From the NCBI GenBank assembly GCA_038043445.1, contig JBBTBY010000074.1:1-45531 (forward strand): a stretch of DNA of 45,531 nt. Direction: 5' to 3'. This stretch comes from Spirochaetota bacterium (GTDB lineage Bacteria; Spirochaetota; Brachyspiria; Brachyspirales; JACRPF01). The translations under genes and the position numbers were made by a program. Position 1 is the stretch's first letter; each line of letters starts with the position of its first letter. Below the pieces are notes generated by a model. That model saw only the letters and a program-made list of their open reading frames with translations. It had not been told where the DNA came from and searched no databases. Of the stretch, positions 24,071 through 32,678 are shown piece by piece.

Positions 24071-26164
24071 ATGAGAACAAAAGCGATCTTCGGGAGCATC
24101 ATTATGGCGGCAACGCTGTCGGCGGATATGACGCTGTTTGATTTCGGGAGAGCGGACGAGCTTTCGCGGGCGACATGGAAGGATGTTGAGACGTCGCTTG
24201 TGAAGAACGAGAACGGACCGGCGATGCGCATGGTCACCGGTACCGAATACAACTGGCCGTCGGTCTATATGAAGAACCCCGAGGGCTGGGATATCTCGGC
24301 GTACGGCGAATTCACGTGCGCCGTGAAGAACATTGACATCGAACCGGTGACCGTCGTATGCCGCATAGACAATGCCCCGAAGGGGAATACCGACCCCAAG
24401 CTTGTGCAGATGAGCACGTATCGGATCTATATCGAGGGTGAACGCGAGAACACGTTCCGCATAACGCTCAAACCGATGGCAAAGTCCTCCAAAGTGACGA
24501 TGAAGGATTTTTTCGGCATGCGCGGCACACCGCTCGGCGGGGATTCGATGTACCTTGATAATATTACGCAGATAATCATCTATGTGGACCAGGACAAGAA
24601 ACCGCACCGATTCGAAGTGGGTAATATCGTACTGACGGGTACGCCGGATGCGGCTGGGCGTTTGCCCGATAAACCCTTCCCCATGATCGATGAGTTCGGG
24701 CAGTATAAACATAAGGATTGGCCGGGCAAGACGCATTCGCTCGATGAAATGATACAGCGCCGCGACGAGGAAGCGAAAGAGCTTCTTGCGAACCCGCGGC
24801 CCGCATCGTGGGACCGGTACGGCGGATGGAAGGACGGGCCGACGCTTAAGGCAACGGGTTTCTTCCGCACCGAGAAGTATAACGGCAAGTGGTATCTCGT
24901 CGATCCGGAGGGAAAGCTTTTCTTCTCGCAGGGCATCGACTGTCTCCATTTCGGCGATACGACATCGCTCTTGAACCGGGAGCATTGGTTCGAAGCCCTG
25001 CCGGCGGACGACGATGCGTCCCGCGATTTCTACGGGAAATATAAATCGCATATGATGACCTACTATTACGGCGGTAAGGATACCCGTACGTTCAATTTCA
25101 AGGCATACAATGCCATGCGCAAATACGGCGATGACTGGAAAACGAAATTCGCGGATGTTTCCCTTCACCGGCTCCCGAGCTGGGGCATCAACACCATCGC
25201 CAATTGGTCACGCCCGGAATTCTATCTCAAGCGGAAGGTGCCCTACACGGCGACGGTCAATACCTACGCGCCGGACATTGCAGGTTCGGTCGGGTACTGG
25301 GGGAAATTCAAAGACGTGTTCCATCCAGACTTCAAGGAAAATCTGAAGAAGAGAACGGCGGAGGTTTGGTTTACGAACACGATACACGATCCATGGTGCA
25401 TCGGCTACTTCGTTGATAATGAGCTGAGCTGGGGCGATGCCGTTTCGCTTGCCGTCGGCGCGCTCAAGTCCCCCGCAAAACAGCCGGCGAAGATCGTGTT
25501 CATCGATGAGCTTAAGAAGAAATACGGCGATATCGCCGCGCTCAATGAAGCGTGGGGTATGACCCATGGCTCGTGGGAGGCGATGATCGCATCGACGAAT
25601 GTGCCCGCACAGGATAAGGCGTACGCCGATCTGACGAATTTCTACGATACGGTCGCATCGATGTATTTCCGTACGATACGTGATGTGCTCAAGGAAGCTG
25701 CACCGAACCAGCTGTATCTCGGCTGCCGTTTCGCCTGGGGCAATGAGGTATCGATACAGGTGTCCGCACGGTACTGCGATGTGGTGAGCTACAATATCTA
25801 CGCGAAGACGCCCAAGGCGAAGATGGACATGATGAAACAGGCCGGTGATAAACCCTACATCATCGGCGAATTCCATTTCGGTGCGCTCGACCGCGGCATG
25901 TTCCACACCGGGCTCATTGCGGTGAAGGACCAGAAGGAGCGTGCGGCCACGTATACGCAGTACGTGACCGACTGCCTCAACGATTCGAACATCGTCGGCT
26001 GCCACTGGTTCCAATACATGGATTCACCGGTGACCGGCCGCTCGCTCGACGGCGAGAACTATCAGATCGGTTTCCTCGACAATGTCGATACGCCGTACGC
26101 GGAGATAATAGCCGCCTCGAGAAAACTTGGCGCGAACATGTACCGCATGCGCGCGGGAAAATAA
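24071..26164 (+). CDS. Agarase-like (GH50-type) exported glycoside hydrolase, 697 aa
   Basis: Signal peptide about 1-18. Residues about 20-195 form a carbohydrate-binding-like beta-sandwich (WPSVYMKNPEGWDISAYGEF). The catalytic (beta/alpha)8 domain starts near 260 with NGKWYLVDPEGKLFFSQGID, the signature of GH50 beta-agarases and relatives, and continues with SWGINTIANWS. The likely acid/base is Glu451 in YFVDNELSWG, and the likely nucleophile is Glu600 in IIGEFHFG; both fit clan GH-A retaining hydrolases. The substrate is probably a marine-type galactan or another beta-galactoside, but the family is broad and substrate cannot be read from sequence. It has its own promoter and is followed after 19 bases by an SGNH hydrolase, likely in one operon. 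Confidence 0.85.
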   Translation: MRTKAIFGSIIMAATLSADMTLFDFGRADELSRATWKDVETSLVKNENGPAMRMVTGTEYNWPSVYMKNPEGWDISAYGEFTCAVKNIDIEPVTVVCRIDNAPKGNTDPKLVQMSTYRIYIEGERENTFRITLKPMAKSSKVTMKDFFGMRGTPLGGDSMYLDNITQIIIYVDQDKKPHRFEVGNIVLTGTPDAAGRLPDKPFPMIDEFGQYKHKDWPGKTHSLDEMIQRRDEEAKELLANPRPASWDRYGGWKDGPTLKATGFFRTEKYNGKWYLVDPEGKLFFSQGIDCLHFGDTTSLLNREHWFEALPADDDASRDFYGKYKSHMMTYYYGGKDTRTFNFKAYNAMRKYGDDWKTKFADVSLHRLPSWGINTIANWSRPEFYLKRKVPYTATVNTYAPDIAGSVGYWGKFKDVFHPDFKENLKKRTAEVWFTNTIHDPWCIGYFVDNELSWGDAVSLAVGALKSPAKQPAKIVFIDELKKKYGDIAALNEAWGMTHGSWEAMIASTNVPAQDKAYADLTNFYDTVASMYFRTIRDVLKEAAPNQLYLGCRFAWGNEVSIQVSARYCDVVSYNIYAKTPKAKMDMMKQAGDKPYIIGEFHFGALDRGMFHTGLIAVKDQKERAATYTQYVTDCLNDSNIVGCHWFQYMDSPVTGRSLDGENYQIGFLDNVDTPYAEIIAASRKLGANMYRMRAGK

Positions 26165-26183
26165 GACAGAGCACAGGATCGAT

Positions 26184-27446
26184 ATGAGAATATTCGGCGT
26201 ACGATCGCTCTGCACAACACTGCTGTTCTTCGTGGCGATCATGCATGCCGATGAGACGACGGGAGGGGTCATGGGCCGTACGCAGGGGAAGATAACGGGC
26301 GGCGCAACGGGCACATACGACCCGAAAGTCCCCGAGGAGCTTCGCATCCGTGATGGCCTCCCGAATTTCTTCGCGAAGATGCAAGCGGGAGGTACGGTTC
26401 GTATCGCCTATCTCGGCGGCAGTATCACCGCGGCGAACGGCTGGCGTCCGAAGAGTGTTGCGTGGTTCAAGTCACAATATCCCGCAACGGAATTCGTGGA
26501 GATCAATGCTGCCATATCCGGCACCGGCTCGGACTACGGCGCATGCCGTATCGCCGGGGATGTGCTTTCCAAGGCCCCCGATCTCGTTTTCATGGAACAC
26601 CGAGTGAACGGCGGCGGCGGATATGAATCGAGATCGGTCGAAGGCATAGTCCGTCAGGTGTGGAAGAAAGATCCGCGCACGGATATTTGTCTGATATATA
26701 CGATAAACCTCCCCATGCTCAATGACATGCAATCGGGGAAAACACCGCGGTTCGGCGCGATCATGGAGACGATGGCGAACGCGTATGGCATCCCCTCGAT
26801 CGATCTGGGCGTCGAGATAGCCAAACGCGAAAAGGCAGGGGAACTCATATTCAAAGCCTCCGCCCCCGTGGAGGGCAAAATCGTGTTCTCTGCGGACGGC
26901 ACGCATCCCGGGAACGAAGGGCATGATGTATACCGCGATGTCATCGCTCGTTCGATGCTCGCCATGAAAGCCGAAGGAAATACCGGGGAACATCTGCTCA
27001 TCGCTCCGCTCGATGCGAAATGCTGGGAAACCGCGGGTCTCGTCCCGATACAGAACGCATCCTTAAGCGCAGGATGGTCGCTCGTCGATACGAATAAAGA
27101 CCCGATATACCGAGAAGACTTCGGGCGAACGCATGCGATGCTGCGCGGTGCGATGAAATGCAGCGCGGTCGGCGAGACCGTTACGATGCGATGGAAAGGA
27201 ACGACCATCGGCTTCAGCGATATTCCCCAGGGGACCGGCATGGAAGTGGAAGTGATCATCGATGACGCAGCACCGCTAATCATCAAGCGGACGCAGACGG
27301 AAAAGATAAAGCGATATGCCCGCATCTTCTATCTGCCGGAGCAGTCGCCCGGTGAACATACTGCGGTAGTGCGTATCAAGGAATTACCGGATGGCGTTTC
27401 CAGTTATGCGGGGCAGATCCTTGTTGTGGGAGCCGCGCTGCCGTAA
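26184..27446 (+). CDS. Exported SGNH-hydrolase protein with C-terminal beta domain, 420 aa
   Basis: The ATG at 26184 with AGGA upstream gives a signal peptide (RSLCTTLLFFVAIMHA). The SGNH fold has the nucleophile Ser80 in YLGGSITAANGW and the Asp238-x-x-His241 pair in DGTHPGNEGH. The oxyanion segment is atypical: VFMEHRVNGGG, where many homologues have an E..vND motif. The last ~130 residues form a beta-sandwich (TIGFSDIPQGTGMEVEVIIDD), likely carbohydrate-binding. Together with the adjacent agarase-like enzyme, this suggests removal of acetyl or other esters from a polysaccharide (inference). Confidence 0.85.
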   Translation: MRIFGVRSLCTTLLFFVAIMHADETTGGVMGRTQGKITGGATGTYDPKVPEELRIRDGLPNFFAKMQAGGTVRIAYLGGSITAANGWRPKSVAWFKSQYPATEFVEINAAISGTGSDYGACRIAGDVLSKAPDLVFMEHRVNGGGGYESRSVEGIVRQVWKKDPRTDICLIYTINLPMLNDMQSGKTPRFGAIMETMANAYGIPSIDLGVEIAKREKAGELIFKASAPVEGKIVFSADGTHPGNEGHDVYRDVIARSMLAMKAEGNTGEHLLIAPLDAKCWETAGLVPIQNASLSAGWSLVDTNKDPIYREDFGRTHAMLRGAMKCSAVGETVTMRWKGTTIGFSDIPQGTGMEVEVIIDDAAPLIIKRTQTEKIKRYARIFYLPEQSPGEHTAVVRIKELPDGVSSYAGQILVVGAALP

Positions 27447-27508
27447 CAAGTGCCGTTCTTTCACCAGATACGCATCGTGACCGCGTAACGAATTGGCGCG
27501 AAAAAGAG

Positions 27509-28267
27509 CTACCGGCTCGATCGCGCACGCGCAAGCGCCAGTGCAGCAGCGCTCGCAATAAAATACGTGTCCACGCCGAGCGCGATGAAGGTGAACCCCT
27601 GCGAGAACGCGCGTTTCACGTTCGCTTCTTCCGGCACGACGACATGGAGCCCCGCGGACTTCTTCGCGCGTGTGCATGCGGCGACAACATCGGCACAGGC
27701 CTTCACTACCGACGGGTGTGCCGTTTCTCCCGGTACGCCGTACGAGCCGCTCATGTCGTAGGGTCCAATGAACACGCCATCCACACCATCCACCGACAGT
27801 ATCTCATCGATGTTCTCCACGCCCTGTTTCGATTCTATCATGACGACAACGGCAATATCATCGTTCGCCGTTTTCACATATGCATCGAAATCGACGCCGT
27901 AATTGTTGGGGCGGATGTACGCGAAACCGCGTATGCCCTTGGGCGGGTACTTCGCCGAAGCGACAGCGCGCTCCGCTTCTTCTTTCGTGTTCACGAGCGG
28001 TACGATGACGCCCGAAGCGCCTGCATCGAGCACACGGCGTATCGCGAGCGTTTCGTTCTGTTCCACGCGCGCCAGCACCGGAAGCGGCTTGATGCCCCGC
28101 GCTATCGACGTGAATGCTTCGTAACCGATGTCGGTGTGTTCCATATCCACCGCGAGCCAGTCGAAACCGGCGCGGGCGAGCACTTCGCCGGACACCGCAT
28201 GGCCTATCTGTATCCAGCTTCCGAGAGTCACTTTTCGTTCAAGAAGGGCCTTGCGAATGCTCGTCAT
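27509..28267 (-). CDS. HpcH/HpaI-family class II pyruvate aldolase, 252 aa
   Basis: The start ATG at 28267 has GGAG upstream; the longer open frame is not needed. Metal and substrate residues of the family are all present: His44 (DMEHTD), Arg67 (LARVEQ), Glu145 (VMIESKQG) and Asp171 (GPYDMSGS). These enzymes cleave 2-keto-3-deoxy acids (for example 2-dehydro-3-deoxyglucarate or 4-hydroxy-2-oxo acids) to pyruvate and an aldehyde using a divalent metal. It converges with the SGNH gene and has its own promoter. Its place beside polysaccharide enzymes fits breakdown of acidic sugar products; the exact substrate is not assigned. Confidence 0.9.
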   Translation of the reverse strand: MTSIRKALLERKVTLGSWIQIGHAVSGEVLARAGFDWLAVDMEHTDIGYEAFTSIARGIKPLPVLARVEQNETLAIRRVLDAGASGVIVPLVNTKEEAERAVASAKYPPKGIRGFAYIRPNNYGVDFDAYVKTANDDIAVVVMIESKQGVENIDEILSVDGVDGVFIGPYDMSGSYGVPGETAHPSVVKACADVVAACTRAKKSAGLHVVVPEEANVKRAFSQGFTFIALGVDTYFIASAAALALARARSSR

Positions 28268-28307
28268 ATCGTTTCTCCGTCGATGGGGGTTCTCACTTAT
28301 AGAAGAA

Positions 28308-28336
28308 AGTATAACCGACTCGTACACGGATGTCTA
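28308..28336 (-). promoter_or_regulatory. Promoter for HpcH/HpaI aldolase
   Basis: On the minus strand, TAGACA (28336-28331) and TATACT (28313-28308) are 17 bp apart. It reads into the ATG at 28267. Confidence 0.6.
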
Positions 28337-28386
28337 TAGACGAAATGGAAAAAGGATGGAGAAATCGGAATGAAGGAGATCATATT

Positions 28387-28416
28387 TTGACAAAATAATT
28401 CATTCCGTGATATACT
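28387..28416 (+). promoter_or_regulatory. Strong sigma70 promoter for cNMP-binding protein gene
   Basis: Consensus TTGACA (28387-28392) and TATACT (28411-28416), spaced by 18 bp. AGGAGA precedes the ATG at 28455. Confidence 0.8.
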
Positions 28417-28454
28417 TACGCTGCCCGGAAAAAACCGTGTGCAGGAGATACGGA

Positions 28455-28985
28455 ATGAAGAACATCCCCGTCGATCAGAAGGCGATGCTCCCTATCGTCA
28501 AATCATCGCGTATGTTCCGCTACCTTACCGAGCCTGAGATAACCGTTATGCTCGGTGCATGCGCGGAGCTCGTGTACGAGAAGGATGAGCGCATTATCAC
28601 GGAGCGGGAAACGAGCGACTGCCTCTACCTCATCGTCTCCGGGAGCGTACGCGTGACCGTCGATGAGAACGGACGCGATGTGTATATCTGCACGCTCGGC
28701 GCAGGCGATGTGTTCGGTGAAGCGGCGCTCTTCATCAATCTGAAGCGTACGGCGAACGTGGCCGCCACTGATACGGGCATGACGGTGCTCCGCATCAATC
28801 GTGCCGATTTCATGCGGTTCATACGCGAACATCCTGCGGCGGGGATAAAAGTGCTCTTCATGATAATCTACAGTCTGCTCGCAAAATTGCGCGAGGCGAA
28901 CCTCGAGCTTGCGTTCGAACGAAAGGACGACATGGCGCAGGGCGATATCGACGATCTTCTCAAGGATTATCTCGATACGAAATAG
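28455..28985 (+). CDS. Stand-alone cyclic-nucleotide-binding domain protein, 176 aa
   Basis: The start ATG at 28455 has AGGAGA eight bases upstream. Residues about 15-130 are a Crp-type cNMP-binding beta-roll with the phosphate-binding cassette FGEAALFINLKRTANVAA. A dimerisation-like helix follows (130-160), then an acidic C-terminal tail (GDIDDLLKDYLDTK). The winged helix-turn-helix of CRP/FNR regulators is absent, so it probably works through protein contacts rather than DNA binding. Ligand (cAMP, c-di-GMP or other) is unknown. Convergent with the carbonic anhydrase gene, 6 bases apart. Confidence 0.88.
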   Translation: MKNIPVDQKAMLPIVKSSRMFRYLTEPEITVMLGACAELVYEKDERIITERETSDCLYLIVSGSVRVTVDENGRDVYICTLGAGDVFGEAALFINLKRTANVAATDTGMTVLRINRADFMRFIREHPAAGIKVLFMIIYSLLAKLREANLELAFERKDDMAQGDIDDLLKDYLDTK

Positions 28986-28991
28986 TCGCCG

Positions 28992-29693
28992 TCAGCGCGT
29001 GCGGATAAGCGACCGCTCTTCCGTGTGCTTCCCCAGCCAGTGCACCTTCCCGCTCTCGATGTCATAGAGCGCGCCGACGACCTCGGCCTTTCCCTCGCGT
29101 ACAAGCGACCGGAGTTCGGCGCTCTGTCGAAAGAGGTCTGTTATAGCATTGAAGATATTCAGCGCAATGGCGGTGCGGATCTCTTTTTCAACGCAGCATG
29201 GTCCGTTCATGATATGCGCACGATACGCTGCCGGTGTTATCGGCTTTACGAGTTTCGCGATGACCGGGCTGACATGTTCTCCCTTGACCACCGCGGTGAC
29301 CGCCCCGCATTTCGTATGTCCGAGCACAACGACAAGGCGTGTGCCTACATGTCCAGCACCGTATTCTATCGATCCTGCTTCGTTCGCGGCACATACGTTG
29401 CCCGCTACGCGCACCACGAACACATCGCCGAGACCGGTGTCAAAAAGTACTTCCGGCGGAACACGCGAGTCCGAACAGGTGAGCACGGTGGCGAACGGTC
29501 TTTGGCCGTCCTTTGCCGTCGCCATGCGGCGTGCGCTCGTCATATGGCCATGCTGCATGGTGCCGGTAGTGAATCGTTTATTGCCTGCGGTAAGACGTTC
29601 GCGTGCATCGTGAGCGGATATGCCTTTCCCCGTCGTCGACGGGAAAAGTATCGCTGAAGCACAGAACAGCAGGAATAATTGGATAGATCGCAT
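28992..29693 (-). CDS. Exported beta-class carbonic anhydrase, 233 aa
   Basis: The first ~20 residues (MRSIQLFLLFCASAILF) are a signal peptide, so the enzyme is periplasmic. The zinc ligands and catalytic dyad are intact: Cys73, Asp75 and Arg77 (TCSDSR), His126 and Cys129 (LGHTKCGA). The C-terminal LVREGKAEVVGALYDIESGKVHWL is typical of beta-carbonic anhydrases. It interconverts carbon dioxide and bicarbonate. Start: ATG at 29693 with GGGAG upstream. The promoter at 29730-29757 matches the consensus, which suggests steady high expression. Confidence 0.95.
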   Translation of the reverse strand: MRSIQLFLLFCASAILFPSTTGKGISAHDARERLTAGNKRFTTGTMQHGHMTSARRMATAKDGQRPFATVLTCSDSRVPPEVLFDTGLGDVFVVRVAGNVCAANEAGSIEYGAGHVGTRLVVVLGHTKCGAVTAVVKGEHVSPVIAKLVKPITPAAYRAHIMNGPCCVEKEIRTAIALNIFNAITDLFRQSAELRSLVREGKAEVVGALYDIESGKVHWLGKHTEERSLIRTR

Positions 29694-29729
29694 GGGCGCT
29701 CCCGTACGGATATCGTTTCCTTGTTTCAG

Positions 29730-29757
29730 ATTATATGCCGAGGGAGTGCGCTGTCAA
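29730..29757 (-). promoter_or_regulatory. Consensus sigma70 promoter for carbonic anhydrase
   Basis: On the minus strand, TTGACA (29757-29752) and TATAAT (29735-29730) are spaced by 16 bp. It is a full match to both hexamers. Confidence 0.85.
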
Positions 29758-29767
29758 TTGCGTTCCC

Positions 29768-31189
29768 TCAGCGCCGGCGCATCATTCGCTCGCGCTCTTC
29801 CGGCGAGAGCGAATCGAGATACTTCCTCACTTCAGCGAGAAGCGCCTCGCGTTCATTGAGCTTTGGCTCATCGAGAATGAGCTCGAGGCAGTGATCGAGT
29901 ATCTTCCCGACGATCGGTCCCGGGGGGAGCGCGAAGAGCGTCATGATATCGGTGCCGTTGATGACGAGGTCCTTCACGGTGATCGCATTCGCCTCTTCGA
30001 TGATGATGTCGATGCGGCGGAGGAGCTTCGGTATCGCGCCGCTTTCACCGCGCTTGCGTTTCCCGTTGCCGATGCGGTCCGCTTCGCGGAGCGTAAGGAG
30101 CGAGCGTATGTGCTCGAGACCGACCTTGTTCATGAAACGCCTGACCGCGGCGTCCGTCCACTCGTCCTGATAATAGAACATATGATTGCGTATCAGATGC
30201 TCCACGAATTCCGTTTCCGCGCGGGAATATTTAAGACGCTTCATGATGCGCCGCGCCATCGCTGCGCCGACTATTTCGTGATTATAGTAGACGAGCTCTT
30301 CCTGTTTATCGATCTTCTTCTGTGTCCGCGGCTTTGCGATGTCGTGGAGGAGCGCCGCAAGTCTGATGAGCCGCGTCTCTTCCGGCTTGCCGGTCGGCAC
30401 GGCCTTGCAGGAATTGAGATTGTGATAGTACACGTCATAGGCATGGAAACGGTTCTGGCGTACGCCGTAGCCCTCTTCGAGTTCGGGCAGGACCAGTTTC
30501 AATATGCCGCTCTTGCGCATGAGCTCGATGCCGGAGAACGGGTCATCGCTTTCGAGTATTCGGTTCAATTCCTCGCGTATGCGTTCGGCGGCCACTTTCG
30601 AGAATACCGCAAGCGCTCCGCCGATGGCGGCGAAGGTCTCTTCTTCGATGACGAAATGCAGCACGGATGCGAAGCGTATCGCCCGCATGATGCGAAGCCC
30701 GTCCTCTCCGAAACGCTCGTGCGGGTCGCCGACCGTGCGTATCACATGACGGCGGAGGTCCTGTATCCCGCCGAAGAGATCGATGAAATCGCGGGTGATG
30801 AGATCGAAGGCGAGCGCGTTCACGGTGAAATCACGGCGGGACACATCCTCTTCGATGGACGATGCGAAGCGTATATCGTCGGGATGTCGGCCGTCGGTGT
30901 ATTTCCCGTCCGCGCGGAACGTGGTCACTTCAACCTCCATGCCCCCTTCGATGACGAGGACGGTGCCGTGGTCGATGCCGGTGGGCGCAGTGCGCGGGAA
31001 CATGCGCATCACCTCGTCGGGGCGGGCATCGGTAGCCACATCATATTCACTCACGGGGCGTCCGAGGAAGGTGTCGCGTACGGCGCCGCCGACGAGATAG
31101 CACTTCTTGCCGTGCGAATCGAACACACGGGCGATTCCGGTGAGGGCCGCGGGGACGGCGATGTCTATCTTTTCGTATGTCGTTTGCAT
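29768..31189 (-). CDS. cca: CCA tRNA nucleotidyltransferase / poly(A) polymerase family, 473 aa
   Basis: Class II nucleotidyltransferase: LVGGAVRDTFLGR at about 32-44, then the catalytic strand SEYDVATDA (47-55), RRDFTVNALAFD and GGIQDLRRHVIRTVGD motifs, and ERIREELNRIL of the tRNA-binding neck. A C-terminal HD domain carries His282-Asp283 (LLHDIAKP). It adds or repairs the 3' CCA end of tRNAs; some members only add A or C. Oddity: the first carboxylate of the usual DxD metal motif reads Glu48 (E-Y-D). Start: the ATG at 31189 is 16 bases from the predicted transcript start and lacks a good Shine-Dalgarno. The longer open frame upstream would run through the promoter and is rejected. Confidence 0.9.
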   Translation of the reverse strand: MQTTYEKIDIAVPAALTGIARVFDSHGKKCYLVGGAVRDTFLGRPVSEYDVATDARPDEVMRMFPRTAPTGIDHGTVLVIEGGMEVEVTTFRADGKYTDGRHPDDIRFASSIEEDVSRRDFTVNALAFDLITRDFIDLFGGIQDLRRHVIRTVGDPHERFGEDGLRIMRAIRFASVLHFVIEEETFAAIGGALAVFSKVAAERIREELNRILESDDPFSGIELMRKSGILKLVLPELEEGYGVRQNRFHAYDVYYHNLNSCKAVPTGKPEETRLIRLAALLHDIAKPRTQKKIDKQEELVYYNHEIVGAAMARRIMKRLKYSRAETEFVEHLIRNHMFYYQDEWTDAAVRRFMNKVGLEHIRSLLTLREADRIGNGKRKRGESGAIPKLLRRIDIIIEEANAITVKDLVINGTDIMTLFALPPGPIVGKILDHCLELILDEPKLNEREALLAEVRKYLDSLSPEERERMMRRR

Positions 31190-31212
31190 TGGGGTATGGG
31201 GAACGCTGAGAT

Positions 31213-31240
31213 AGTATAACAAAAACGGATGTTTTGCAAA
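31213..31240 (-). promoter_or_regulatory. Promoter for cca
   Basis: On the minus strand, TTTGCA (31240-31235) and TATACT (31218-31213) are 16 bp apart. Its place decides the start of cca at 31189. Confidence 0.6.
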
Positions 31241-31276
31241 GCGATCCGCTCCATTATCCGCATCCCGCAGCGGGAC

Positions 31277-31305
31277 TTGCAAAAGTGATTTGGATGATGT
31301 ATCGT
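31277..31305 (+). promoter_or_regulatory. Possible promoter for membrane glycosyltransferase gene
   Basis: TTGCAA (31277-31282) and TATCGT (31300-31305) are 17 bp apart. The -10 is weak. A GAGGAG ribosome binding site (31314-31319) follows before the ATG at 31329. Confidence 0.4.
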
Positions 31306-31328
31306 TCGGCAACCGAGGAGCGCGTGTC

Positions 31329-32648
31329 ATGTCGCAGGATAGAATCCGTATCATCATAGCCATTGCCGTGATAGCCGCCATGCATGCGGTGTATACCGGA
31401 TATCAGGTGTCCCACCGCCATTTCTTCCTCGGCCCCGACTCGTTCGAATATATCCATGCAGCCGAGAATCTTCCATCGGGGGTGCTGTACAGCGGCGACC
31501 GCGCGCAGCCCATCGATACCGATCTGTATACGAAGCGTCCGATACTCTATCCGCTCATCCTCGCCGGCGTGTTCCGTATCCATCATTCCGAGGTCGCCGT
31601 GATACTTCTGCAGATGCTCATCGCCATCGGCACGGCATTCCTCGCGATACGGTTCATGCGAGAGCTCGATATTATCCCGAGCCGCAGGGGCGTGCTCATC
31701 CTGTTCGCGTGCCTCGCGGCGACGCCGTCGCATTTCATGTACGCGAATTTCATCATGACCGAGACGGTGCTGCAGGCGATCGTGCTCGGCATGACACTCA
31801 TGGTGTTCCTTTTTCTTTCCCGCGGACATATGCGGTATCTCATCGGCTATCAATGCCTGCTCGTGGCTGCCATGCTCACCAAGCCGGTATTCTATCTTTT
31901 TGTCATCCCCAGCCTGCTCTACTGGGCGTGGCTTTCGCTCAGGATACGCACCGCTCGGCCGCTTACGGCCGCGATCATCCCTGTCCTTGCGGTCATTCTC
32001 GTTACCGGATGGAACTATTCGAGGACCGGGTATGCGCAGTATTCGAGCATACAAACGCTCGGTCTTTTCTATTACAACACCTATTACTTCCTGATAAAAA
32101 CAAAAGGCGATGCGTACGCGAAAACGGCCATCGCGGATATAGAGACGGCCGCAGCGCGGGAAAAGAGCTATGCCGACAGGACGAAGCTCATTCATCGTAC
32201 ATGCGGTGCCCTCTTGCGTTCTGAGGCCGTCGGTTATGCCTTGTTCCATGCCCGCGGGATGATGACGTTCTTTCTTGACCCGGGACGCTTTGATTTCCAT
32301 AATTTTTTCGGGATGAGCTCGGACAATACGGGGCTCCTCTATCATTTTTCGCGCGGCGGTTTCCGCGCAGCGGCGCTCTATCTGTCCCGGCAGCCGCCGG
32401 CGCTCATCGTGTCCATCATCGTGGTAATGCTCGGGAATGTGCTGAAGATCGCGGGGGCGGGCGTATTCCTCTTTTCCCCCCGGGTACGCCTTGAATTCAG
32501 GATATTCGCCGTCGGCATTATCTTCTATGTGGCATTCGCGACCGGCCCCCTCGGGGCTACGCGATTCGCCGTTCCGATACTCCCGATATTGTTCATCTGC
32601 CTGGCTGCCCTCCTTTCGCGAGTGACGCGCCCCGGGAAAATGGCTTAA
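31329..32648 (+). CDS. Polytopic membrane protein, ArnT/GT39-like glycosyltransferase, 439 aa
   Basis: Start ATG at 31329 with GAGGAG upstream. About ten hydrophobic helices span the protein. An acidic loop after the first helix contains GPDSFEYIHAAENL, matching the D-x-x-x-Y first-loop pattern of lipid-phosphate-sugar-dependent GT39/GT83 enzymes, followed by KRPILYPLILAG. The central extracytoplasmic loop (about 225-300) is soluble-looking. Such enzymes transfer sugars from undecaprenyl or dolichyl phosphate carriers to lipid or protein outside the membrane. The acceptor is unknown. Divergent from cca. Confidence 0.65.
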   Translation: MSQDRIRIIIAIAVIAAMHAVYTGYQVSHRHFFLGPDSFEYIHAAENLPSGVLYSGDRAQPIDTDLYTKRPILYPLILAGVFRIHHSEVAVILLQMLIAIGTAFLAIRFMRELDIIPSRRGVLILFACLAATPSHFMYANFIMTETVLQAIVLGMTLMVFLFLSRGHMRYLIGYQCLLVAAMLTKPVFYLFVIPSLLYWAWLSLRIRTARPLTAAIIPVLAVILVTGWNYSRTGYAQYSSIQTLGLFYYNTYYFLIKTKGDAYAKTAIADIETAAAREKSYADRTKLIHRTCGALLRSEAVGYALFHARGMMTFFLDPGRFDFHNFFGMSSDNTGLLYHFSRGGFRAAALYLSRQPPALIVSIIVVMLGNVLKIAGAGVFLFSPRVRLEFRIFAVGIIFYVAFATGPLGATRFAVPILPILFICLAALLSRVTRPGKMA

Positions 32649-32678
32649 GCTCCCCCGGGAAACGCCGACAATCTAAAG

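Noticed and set aside
29735-31219. Plus-strand 494-codon open frame
   Set aside because: It is the complementary shadow of cca; composition is unlike a folded protein, while the minus strand has clear catalytic motifs.
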